Assembly (NCBI GenBank): GCA_002422265.1
Contig: DIUB01000117.1
Span: 8,759 to 15,697, forward strand
Length of the DNA: 6,939 bases
Direction of reading: 5' to 3'
From: Geobacter sp. UBA6169
Lineage (GTDB): Bacteria > Desulfobacterota > Desulfuromonadia > Geobacterales > Pseudopelobacteraceae
In this document: positions 1 through 5,223 of the stretch, piece by piece
Position numbering within the stretch: position 1 is the first letter of the stretch
How the letters are laid out: each line of letters opens with the position of its first letter
Notes under the pieces: model-generated
Database searches by the model: none
What the model was told of the DNA's origin: nothing
What the model saw: the letters and a program-made list of their open reading frames with translations, nothing else
Translations under genes and position numbers: made by a program

Positions 1-68
1 TACTGGTAAAAATCAACCAGGGTATAGACGGACTTGACCTGGCCAATGGTATCAAAAAGTGCCGACAT
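1..68 (-). CDS. Start of an unidentified gene (22 codons visible, runs off left edge)
   Basis: An ATG at 68 reading leftward is preceded by an excellent ribosome site, AAAGGAGG at 77-84, eight bases upstream. The frame stays open to the window edge and begins MSALFDTIGQVKSVYTLVDF. The opening residues are mildly amphipathic and show no signal peptide. That is too little to assign a family. The gene starts 32 bases after the stop of the 89-residue small membrane protein, so it is very probably the third gene of the unit driven by the sigma-54-like promoter at 766-781. It may be the main effector that the two small proteins accompany. I am confident that it is a real gene start and have no view on function. 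Confidence 0.7.
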   Translation of the reverse strand, partial: MSALFDTIGQVKSVYTLVDFYQ

Positions 69-100
69 GACGGTATCCTCCTTTAAGCTGGTGCAGGCTT

Positions 101-370
101 CTATTTGTTCGATGCCGTTGAACGGGCTTCCGTGCTTTTGGCTGCCTCGGCTGCCCCCTTGATCATACCGTAGAGGCTGATCAGGGCCGGGATGGTCTGT
201 ACGACAACCACCAGTGCGAGAAATCCGGCAAAGGCCAGCACCAGGATGCCGCTGTTGTAGGTCAGGCTGGTGTCTATCCGCTCGGCAGAGCCGGAAGAGG
301 CAATGGCGCTGGTCAGACTGGCGAGCAGCAGGGTGGTGGCACTGACGATGGTAGTAGTGACTGCTTTCAT
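101..370 (-). CDS. Small exported single-span membrane protein, paralog of the upstream gene
   Basis: An 89-residue protein with ATG at 370 and an AAAGGAG ribosome site just upstream. Residues 1-24 look like a cleavable signal peptide ending in an A-x-A type site (AIA, then S25). One strong membrane span covers about residues 42-66, followed by a short Lys/Glu/Ala/Ser-rich tail. The span and its end carry F47-x-G-F50 and Q58-x-I-P61-A-L-I64-x4-M69-I-K71-G72. The same motif, without gaps, occurs in the 78-residue protein encoded just upstream, so the two are paralogs despite low identity elsewhere. The predicted topology is N-terminus outside and a short cytoplasmic tail. The family is unknown to me. 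A subunit of a small membrane complex is possible, but that is inference. It lies in one direction with its paralog and the partial gene at 1-68. Confidence 0.8.
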   Translation of the reverse strand: MKAVTTTIVSATTLLLASLTSAIASSGSAERIDTSLTYNSGILVLAFAGFLALVVVVQTIPALISLYGMIKGAAEAAKSTEARSTASNK

Positions 371-413
371 GGTTTTTCTCCTTTAATATGAATAGTAACA
401 GCGCGTTGGTTGT

Positions 414-452
414 GCAGGGTACCGGTAATAATCTGTATCGGTTCTTCCCTGC
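414..452 (-). other. Intercistronic hairpin between the two small membrane-protein genes
   Basis: The 114-base gap between the two small genes contains an outer perfect 6-bp stem (414-419 with 447-452, GCAGGG/CCCTGC). Nested inside it is a 4-bp stem (421-424 with 439-442, ACCG/CGGT) that can be extended by two pairs past a mismatch. It begins 33 bases after the first stop codon on the transcribed strand. No U-run follows on that strand, so it is a poor simple terminator. It could be an mRNA-stability, processing or partial-attenuation element. Confidence 0.4.
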
Positions 453-484
453 CTTACGGTTACACAATGTACAGCTGACTCATT

Positions 485-721
485 TTATGCCTTGGGGAAC
501 GTAGCTTCTTTTTCTGAAGCGGCAAACAGGCCTTTAAGCATGGAGGCGAACAGAATCAGCGCAGGAACCGCCTGCAGCATGATCACCATGACGCCGAATC
601 CGATAAAGAACCAGGCCAGTGGACCACTGCCTTCAGGAGCGGCTCCTGCAGTTGCAGCAAATGCCGATGATGCGCCTGCCCCCAAAAGTGCGAGTGCTGT
701 TTTAAGGATTGTTGTTTTCAT
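485..721 (-). CDS. Small exported single-span membrane protein, first gene after the sigma-54-like promoter
   Basis: A 78-residue protein with ATG at 721 preceded by GGAGAAGGAG. Residues 1-22 form a signal peptide with a good cleavage site (A20-F-A22, then A23). A Gly/Pro-rich linker (residues 24-34) leads into one membrane span at about 35-58, then a short charged tail ending KEATFPKA. The span carries F39-x-G-F42 and Q50-x-V-P53-A-L-I56-x4-M61-L-K63-G64, shared position for position with the 89-residue downstream paralog. A conserved Gln and Pro inside a membrane span hint at helix packing or a binding function, which is inference. The start lies about 34 bases downstream of the transcription start predicted from the promoter at 766-781. 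No known family is recognised. Confidence 0.82.
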   Translation of the reverse strand: MKTTILKTALALLGAGASSAFAATAGAAPEGSGPLAWFFIGFGVMVIMLQAVPALILFASMLKGLFAASEKEATFPKA

Positions 722-765
722 GATGGACTCCTTCTCCTGCAGCGTTACGTTCTGATCTGTTAATA

Positions 766-781
766 AGCATTTTGGGTGCCA
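766..781 (-). promoter_or_regulatory. Sigma-54 (RpoN) type promoter for the small membrane-protein genes
   Basis: Read on the minus strand this is TGGCAC, five bases, then ATGCT. The -24 element is a full match to the RpoN consensus TGGCAC-N5-TTGCW, and the -12 element keeps the required GC and differs at one position. Spacing between the GG and GC elements is exact. Transcription would start near 755, leaving a leader of about 34 bases with the ribosome site well placed before the ATG at 721. It faces the right gene and lies in non-coding DNA. A sigma-54 promoter requires a bacterial enhancer-binding protein. None is encoded in this window. Confidence 0.7.
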
Positions 782-815
782 ATTATTTCAACCATCACAC
801 CATTGCATGTAAACC

Positions 816-867
816 GCTTGTTTTATTTGGTTATATTTAGAGCAAGCCGACGTATTACGCTATAACC
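816..867. promoter_or_regulatory. Inverted repeats upstream of the sigma-54-like promoter (candidate activator site)
   Basis: A perfect 7-bp inverted repeat, GGTTATA (829-835) and TATAACC (861-867), is separated by 25 bases. It interleaves with a shorter one, GCTTG (816-820) and CAAGC (843-847). Both arms of the larger repeat lie roughly 75 to 110 bases upstream of the predicted transcription start, the distance range where enhancer-binding proteins usually bind. The rest of the 270-base gap (722-992) holds the ribosome site, the promoter and otherwise featureless AT-rich DNA. Repeats this short can arise by chance. Confidence 0.3.
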
Positions 868-967
868 GGAAAAAGGCGGCTGTATGATCTTCGTATGCGG
901 GAAGCAGGAGGATTCAACGGAGAATTCAAGCTACAAAACTGATGTAACTGGCTTTTTTATACTATTC

Positions 968-993
968 ATTCTTTGGGGTATGTATGAAAGAAT
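968..993 (-). other. Short AT-rich hairpin at the end of the kinase gene
   Basis: A perfect 7-bp stem (968-974 with 987-993, ATTCTTT/AAAGAAT) with a 12-base loop touches the kinase stop codon. On the transcribed strand it is followed by A-rich rather than U-rich sequence, so it is not a convincing intrinsic terminator. I see no other terminator after the kinase, so some readthrough toward the small genes is possible. Confidence 0.25.
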
Positions 994-2519
994 CATGCAG
1001 GGGGAGGTTCCTGTAATGGCAGACAGGCGGCAAGAGTCGTCCCTTTTTCTGATGTTTCGGTAATGGTTAGAAATCCGCCGTGCTGCTGCATGGTGCCAAA
1101 CGCCATGGACAGCCCGAGCCCGGTACCGTGCCCGACCTCCTTGGTGGTAAAAAAAGGATCGAAAATCTTCTGACGAATCTCTTCAGGAATACCCGGCCCC
1201 TGATCAATGACCATCAGACAGGCAAACATTCCTTTGTGGGAGCAGTTATGCAGTCTGAGCAACTCGGGATCAGGAGTTTCAATCAATCTGGTGGTAATCG
1301 TAATGGCACCACCATCGGGCATGGCATCACGGGCGTTGGTGAGCAGATTAAACAGCACCTGCTGCAACAGGGTGCTGTCTCCAATCACATGCAGAGGTTC
1401 CGGGCAGGGAAGAAACTCCAGCCGGACACTCTTGGGCAACAGCTTCTGGCCAAGCAGCAGGGCATCAACAAGCATCCGGTTCAACTCAAGCGGTTTCATC
1501 CGCACAAACTGTTTCCGGCTGAAGGCCAGCATGCTGCGGGTAAGGTTTGCGCCGCGCTCAACAGCGGTGAGGATTTCCTGCAGACTGGCATACACAGCAT
1601 CAGCGGCATCAAACCGTTCCATTGCCAGCCGGGTATTATTGGAGACAATCTGGAGTATATTATTGAAGTCGTGGGCGATTCCCCCTGACAACTGCCCCAC
1701 CGCCTCCATTTTCTGGGCCTGTCGCAGCTGATCCTCTATCTGCAGTTTTGCGGTGATATCCATGAAGCTGCAGACCATGCCGACCGCCTGCTTGCCGTCC
1801 CGCATCGGCAGGACACTGTAGGAAACCGGGAAAGAACTGCCGTCCCGGCGCCAGAACAGTTCGTTTTCAACCACGTTCACCACGCCGGTTTCACTCATCC
1901 GATGCGCCGTACACTCCTCTACCGGATAGGGACTACCATCAGATCTGGTGTGGTGCATCAGATTATGCATCTGCTGCCCCAGGAGCTGGTCCGGGCTGTC
2001 AAACCCCAACATCCGGGCACAGGCCTTGTTAGCCATGGTGCAGCAGCCGTGATGATCCGTGCCGTAGATCCCCTCCTGGGTTGAATCAAGCAAAAGCTGA
2101 ATCTTGTAGAGCTGCTCCTGCTGTCTGGCATCACTGGCAAGCTGCTGTCTACGCTGAAGGGCAAACAGCAAACAGACGGCGGTCATCGCCAGAAAAAGCA
2201 GTACACCGACCGGTACCAATGATGAGAACAGGTGGTTATGCAGCTTCTCAAGAAACACGTCGTCAGATCGCACGCCGATCTCGACCAGAAAAGTCTTGTG
2301 GGCATATTCGTCAACTTCAAAAAGAATCACCATCGTGCCGATGAAAACCAGCGATGCCGGGATAAAACGTTTCAAAAAAAGCAGTATCAGTGAAGGGAAT
2401 GCTTTCATGGTGACTGCAGACCTCGCGACATGAAGTACCAGGCAGATGGGAAATACTGTGCAGCCGACCATTACCCCCACCAGAACGTACAGAATCAGAT
2501 TGAGTATGGCCGGTATCAT
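993..2519 (-). CDS. Membrane-bound PAS-domain sensor histidine kinase (no receiver domain)
   Basis: A 508-residue sensor kinase. The N-terminal third has three likely membrane spans (about residues 5-30, 43-67 and 98-121), with a short charged segment of about 30 residues between spans 2 and 3. A PAS domain follows (about 136-258; it contains NKACARMLGF and ends SFMDIT). A HisKA dimerisation domain has the phosphoacceptor H283 in QLSGGIAHDFNNIL. The HATPase_c domain shows an N-box (N391-x3-N395-A-R-D-A-M), G1 (D439-Q-G-P-G-I), F-box (F453-D-P-F-F-T-T-K) and G2 (G463-H-G-T-G-L-G-L). All catalytic motifs are intact. PAS residues offer no obvious heme or flavin signature, so the signal is unknown. 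There is no receiver domain and no response regulator in the window, making it an orphan. The start is uncertain: ATG at 2519 lacks a clear ribosome site, and ATG codons at 2471 and 2408 (the latter with GAGG 12 bases upstream) are alternatives. It is divergent from the polyferredoxin gene. Confidence 0.93.
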   Translation of the reverse strand: MIPAILNLILYVLVGVMVGCTVFPICLVLHVARSAVTMKAFPSLILLFLKRFIPASLVFIGTMVILFEVDEYAHKTFLVEIGVRSDDVFLEKLHNHLFSSLVPVGVLLFLAMTAVCLLFALQRRQQLASDARQQEQLYKIQLLLDSTQEGIYGTDHHGCCTMANKACARMLGFDSPDQLLGQQMHNLMHHTRSDGSPYPVEECTAHRMSETGVVNVVENELFWRRDGSSFPVSYSVLPMRDGKQAVGMVCSFMDITAKLQIEDQLRQAQKMEAVGQLSGGIAHDFNNILQIVSNNTRLAMERFDAADAVYASLQEILTAVERGANLTRSMLAFSRKQFVRMKPLELNRMLVDALLLGQKLLPKSVRLEFLPCPEPLHVIGDSTLLQQVLFNLLTNARDAMPDGGAITITTRLIETPDPELLRLHNCSHKGMFACLMVIDQGPGIPEEIRQKIFDPFFTTKEVGHGTGLGLSMAFGTMQQHGGFLTITETSEKGTTLAACLPLQEPPPA

Positions 2520-2534
2520 GCTAAACTTATGCGA

Positions 2535-2561
2535 TTGATAGTTTTATTGACAGATTATAAT
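2535..2561 (+). promoter_or_regulatory. Sigma-70-like promoter for the polyferredoxin gene, in a divergent region
   Basis: TTGATA (2535-2540) and a perfect TATAAT (2556-2561) are separated by 15 bases, slightly short of ideal. The start would be near 2568, about 60 bases before the ATG at 2629. The -10 lies in the palindrome ATTATAAT (2554-2561), so a second TATAAT exists on the minus strand (2559-2554) facing the kinase gene, but without a good -35. The 109-base gap 2520-2628 holds nothing else that I can recognise. Confidence 0.45.
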
Positions 2562-2628
2562 AATTACAGCAAGAAGATTTGAGGATAGCAGGTGCAAGTC
2601 ACCCGCCCTCTGTCTGGCGAGGTATTCC

Positions 2629-3594
2629 ATGTCCGACCGCTATGTCCAGCCGTTGCGCAGCTTGATTCAGATCATCTTCCTGCTGCTTTCAGTGCAGATC
2701 ATCTATCGCTTCGTCACCTTTTTGCAGCTTGCCCTTCAGGGGGCAGACACAGCCCTGCGGCCCGCGGCCATTGACGCCTTTCTGCCCATATCCGGTCTCT
2801 TCGGCACTGCTGCCTGGCTGAAGGGGGGCGGTATCAATCCGGTCCATCCGGCGGCCGTGGTGATCTTCGTTACGGTGGTAATCGTGTCATGGCTGATGCG
2901 ACGCAGTTTTTGCTCCTGGATCTGCCCCATCGGCACAATTTCGGAATGGCTCTGGAAACTTGGCTTTTCCCGACTACGCCGCAACTGGTTCCCGCCGTCA
3001 CTGGTTGACAAAGGGCTGCGTGGTATCAAATATCTGCTGATGGCCTATTTTATTGCAACCGCTGTTGCCTGGTCCCTGCCCCTGCTCCAGCAATTCCTCG
3101 GCAGCGACTACCATGCTGTTTCAGATGCCAGGCTGGCAGAACTGTTTCTTTCGCCCTCCCTGACTACCCTGGCGGTCATCGGTTTGCTGCTGCTCCTCTC
3201 TTTCCCGCTTAGAAACCCGTTCTGCCGCTACCTCTGCCCCTACGGTGCGCTGCTGGGCCTGCTGGCGCTGCTCTCGCCCCTTACAGTCAGGCGGGAAGAG
3301 AAGAAATGCGTCTCCTGCGGGGTCTGTAACCAGGTTTGCCCATCACGGCTTGATATCATGCACGCAGAACGGGTTAACCATGCTGAGTGCATTGGCTGCT
3401 GGCGCTGCATCAGCCACTGCAGGGTGCATACCGCCCTCAGTATGTCTACATTCAGCAAAACCGCAATCCCCGGCATCATCTTTGCGCTGCTGGTGGTGCT
3501 GCTGTTCTGGGGCGGCACCGGCATCGGCAAGGCAACCGGCCACTGGGAAAGCCTGGTCAAGGCGGCTGATTATCGTTTTTTACTCAGTCGGTAG
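2629..3594 (+). CDS. Membrane polyferredoxin, NapH/NosR/CcoG-type 4Fe-4S electron-transfer protein
   Basis: A 321-residue integral membrane iron-sulfur protein. About five membrane spans are visible (near residues 11-35, 74-90, 132-150, 177-193 and 279-296, with more hydrophobic sequence around 204-218). Two C-x3-C-P motifs typical of the NapH/NosR/RdxA group stand at C95-S-W-I-C99-P and C199-R-Y-L-C203-P. Two ferredoxin motifs follow: C227-V-S-C-G-V-C-N-Q-V-C237-P and C254-I-G-C-W-R-C-I-S-H-C264, the second lacking the usual proline. Such proteins pass electrons between the quinone pool or other membrane carriers and a partner reductase. The partner here is not identifiable. It lacks the FMN-binding domain of NosR and the extra C-terminal domain of CcoG, and no nap or nos genes are adjacent. 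ATG at 2629 has GAGG six bases upstream. Probably monocistronic, given the terminator at its end. Confidence 0.9.
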   Translation: MSDRYVQPLRSLIQIIFLLLSVQIIYRFVTFLQLALQGADTALRPAAIDAFLPISGLFGTAAWLKGGGINPVHPAAVVIFVTVVIVSWLMRRSFCSWICPIGTISEWLWKLGFSRLRRNWFPPSLVDKGLRGIKYLLMAYFIATAVAWSLPLLQQFLGSDYHAVSDARLAELFLSPSLTTLAVIGLLLLLSFPLRNPFCRYLCPYGALLGLLALLSPLTVRREEKKCVSCGVCNQVCPSRLDIMHAERVNHAECIGCWRCISHCRVHTALSMSTFSKTAIPGIIFALLVVLLFWGGTGIGKATGHWESLVKAADYRFLLSR

Positions 3595-3602
3595 TTTTTT
3601 TT
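3563..3602 (+). terminator. Intrinsic terminator overlapping the end of the polyferredoxin gene
   Basis: A 7-bp stem with one G-U pair (3563-3569 with 3584-3590, CGGCTGA/TCAGTCG) and a 14-base loop is followed within four bases by eight Ts (3595-3602). The stem lies inside the last codons and the T-run follows the TAG directly. The loop is large for a strong terminator, but the U-tract is convincing. Confidence 0.5.
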
Positions 3603-3613
3603 CGTGCGCGGGG

Positions 3614-3641
3614 TTGAAGATTTGTAAATAGCAGGTATAAG
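3614..3641 (+). promoter_or_regulatory. Sigma-70-like promoter for the rubrerythrin-family gene
   Basis: TTGAAG (3614-3619) and TATAAG (3636-3641) are spaced by 16 bases, just after the preceding gene's T-tract. Transcription would begin near 3648, giving a leader of about 36 bases with AGAGGAGGG before the ATG at 3684. Confidence 0.5.
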
Positions 3642-3683
3642 CGATGACAACAGAATCAATAACCGTCAGAGGAGGGTACAGAC

Positions 3684-4181
3684 ATGGGCAAGGAGTATTC
3701 AGTACAGGAGGCGTTGAAGCTGGCCATCAAGGCTGAAAAAGACAGTATGGATTTTTACATCCGCGCCGCTTCGGTGGCAAAGAACGAGCGGGCCAAGAAG
3801 GTGCTGGAAATGCTGGCTGCAGAAGAGGCAACCCATATCAAACACTTCTTTGATCACTACAAGGGTACTGATTTCGGCGACCTGCAGACCTTCATGACCA
3901 GCCCGGTTGACACCAAAAATCCAACCTACATGAAGCTTGAAAAGGCCATCACTGAAGACATGGGTGAACAGAAGGCACTGGAACTGGCACTGCAGGAAGA
4001 GAAAGAATGCATCGGACAGTACACCCAGCTGGCTGCCGATGTAGTGGATCCGATGGTCAAGGCGATCTTTGCCCGCGTGGTGAAGGAGACCGAAGGTCAC
4101 TATGCCCTGATAGAAGCCGAGTATGCCCACCTGATGGGTATGGTCAGCGACAGTGACATGGACACCTTTGTCCGCGAGTAA
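3684..4181 (+). CDS. Rubrerythrin-family ferritin-like diiron protein without a rubredoxin domain
   Basis: A 165-residue cytoplasmic protein predicted to form a four-helix bundle with a diiron site. The ligand pattern resembles rubrerythrin: E18 in helix 1, E48-A-T-H51 in helix 2, E105-E-K-E108 in helix 3 (matching the extra ligand pair of rubrerythrins), and E135-T-E-G-H139 in helix 4. Helices 2 and 4 align as internal repeats, and position 136 is Thr where the first repeat has E48, so the exact ligand set needs a structural alignment. Both halves start with a basic/acidic helix (KLAIKAEKD; LALQEEKE). No C-x2-C rubredoxin module is present at either end. Family members reduce hydrogen peroxide or handle iron in anaerobes, and which of these applies here is inference. 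ATG at 3684 has a strong AGAGGAGGG site. It has its own promoter and terminator. Confidence 0.88.
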   Translation: MGKEYSVQEALKLAIKAEKDSMDFYIRAASVAKNERAKKVLEMLAAEEATHIKHFFDHYKGTDFGDLQTFMTSPVDTKNPTYMKLEKAITEDMGEQKALELALQEEKECIGQYTQLAADVVDPMVKAIFARVVKETEGHYALIEAEYAHLMGMVSDSDMDTFVRE

Positions 4182-4206
4182 TCAGCTGCCGTTACATTCG
4201 CCTGTT

Positions 4207-4246
4207 GACGGGGCCGACCGGACTTTCCGGCCGGCCCTGTCTGTTT
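4207..4246 (+). terminator. Intrinsic terminator after the rubrerythrin-family gene
   Basis: A long GC-rich stem pairs 4207-4222 with 4226-4241 around a 3-base loop, with one A-C mismatch and one G-U pair. It is followed by CTGTCTGTTT-type sequence with a short T-run. It begins 25 bases after the stop codon. The stem is strong and the U-tract imperfect. Confidence 0.7.
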
Positions 4247-4264
4247 ATGATGCTACGGTGCTGC

Positions 4265-4293
4265 TTGTCTTACAGCGTGTCGTATAGTATAAC
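4265..4293 (+). promoter_or_regulatory. Sigma-70-like promoter for the CpoB-like lipoprotein gene
   Basis: TTGTCT (4265-4270), exactly 17 bases, then TATAAC (4288-4293). The predicted start near 4300 gives a leader of about 44 bases with GGAGG at 4332-4336 before the ATG at 4344. It lies downstream of the previous terminator, consistent with an independent unit. Confidence 0.55.
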
Positions 4294-4343
4294 GTTTTCC
4301 ATTCAATGCGGCGCCCTATACGCCGATCAGTGGAGGTTATGTT

Positions 4344-5153
4344 ATGAAAAAGGTACTCCTTCCTGTCACGCTGCTTTTGGCCGGCATGCTTGCAGGATGT
4401 GCTTCAACCGGTTCAGTGGATGCCGTTCGTCGCGAAGCCGATGAGACCAAGACCCGGCTCTACAGCCTGGAAAAAGACCTGGTAACCGCCCGTGAAGAGG
4501 ACAAGAACGTCAAATCCGACTTTACCGCACTGCGCAAAAATGATGCCGATCTGCAGGCAAACCTGGACAGCCTCAAGTCAGAGTTGCAGAACCTGACCGG
4601 GCGTCTTGAAGATCAGGGGCTAGCGGTCAGAAAGCCTGCCGAGGAACTGACCCGTTACCGTGAAGACACCGACCGGCGGATCGTTGCCCTGGAAGACCGG
4701 ATCGTAAAACTGCAGGTTGCGGTTGATGAACTGAACAAGCGGCTGAAAGAAGGTGTCGCCAGTGCCGGGGCAACGCCTGCCACAGCAGACGCCCTGTACC
4801 TGAAAGGGCTGGAGATCTTCAAAAACGGGAACCTGCCGGAGGCACGCAGCCACCTGACCCGGTTCATTGAACAGCATCCCGACCATGATCTGGTGGCCAA
4901 TGCCCGCTACTGGATCGGTGAGACCTACTACGGCGAGAAAAGCTACGAACAGGCGATCCTTGAGTTTCAGGAAGTGATCAAACAGTACCCCAAAAAAGAA
5001 AAGGCCCCGGCGGCCATGCTCAAACAGGCCCTGTCCTTCAAGGCACTCAAGGATGTCAAGAGCACCCAGTACCTGCTGAGGCGCCTTACCACCGATTATC
5101 CGAAGAGCGAAGAGGCAAAACGGGCCAGAGCACTGCTCAAAGAGATCAAGTAG
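4344..5153 (+). CDS. ybgF: CpoB/YbgF-like TPR lipoprotein
   Basis: A 269-residue lipoprotein resembling the Tol-Pal accessory factor CpoB (YbgF), which coordinates peptidoglycan synthesis with outer-membrane constriction at division. A lipoprotein signal peptide ends in the lipobox L16-A-G-C19; residue +2 is Ala, so outer-membrane retention is expected. Residues about 25-135 are highly charged heptad-like sequence predicted to be coiled coil, the trimerisation part in CpoB. Residues about 148-268 carry three TPR units, each beginning near A148, A187 and A223 and ending with a P-containing turn (HPDHD, YPKKEK, YPKSEE), as in the CpoB C-terminal domain. E. coli CpoB is a soluble periplasmic protein of about the same length, while this one is lipid-anchored. 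No tolQRAB or pal is adjacent, so the Tol link is by homology only. GGAGG lies seven bases before the ATG. The symbol is by similarity. Confidence 0.87.
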   Translation: MKKVLLPVTLLLAGMLAGCASTGSVDAVRREADETKTRLYSLEKDLVTAREEDKNVKSDFTALRKNDADLQANLDSLKSELQNLTGRLEDQGLAVRKPAEELTRYREDTDRRIVALEDRIVKLQVAVDELNKRLKEGVASAGATPATADALYLKGLEIFKNGNLPEARSHLTRFIEQHPDHDLVANARYWIGETYYGEKSYEQAILEFQEVIKQYPKKEKAPAAMLKQALSFKALKDVKSTQYLLRRLTTDYPKSEEAKRARALLKEIK

Positions 5154-5164
5154 CTGATAAACAG

Positions 5165-5202
5165 ACAAACGGCGGTTCTCCACAAGGAAAACCGCCGTTT
5201 GT
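5165..5202. terminator. Shared hairpin terminator between convergent ybgF and hisB
   Basis: A perfect 13-bp inverted repeat (5165-5177 with 5190-5202; core AAACGGCGGTT/AACCGCCGTTT) with a 12-base loop fills most of the 70-base gap between two convergent stop codons. It starts 12 bases after the ybgF stop. U-tracts on either side are weak (GCATTTAT on plus, CTGTTTAT on minus), but the A/T-flanked stem and position argue for a bidirectional terminator. Confidence 0.75.
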
Positions 5203-5223
5203 GCATTTATGATGATCCTGACG

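Noticed and set aside
1080..1731. Long plus-strand open frames (about 202 and 174 codons) opposite the histidine kinase
   Set aside because: They lie antisense to intact HisKA and HATPase_c motifs, have no recognisable domains or ribosome sites, and reflect the codon structure of the kinase.
2547..2552. Perfect TTGACA as a -35 element
   Set aside because: No -10-like sequence lies 16-18 bases downstream; the TATAAT at 2556 is far too close.
3643..3683. Possible small leader peptide starting at the ATG at 3643
   Set aside because: It has no ribosome site, lies only a few bases from the predicted transcription start and runs out of frame into the rubrerythrin-family gene.
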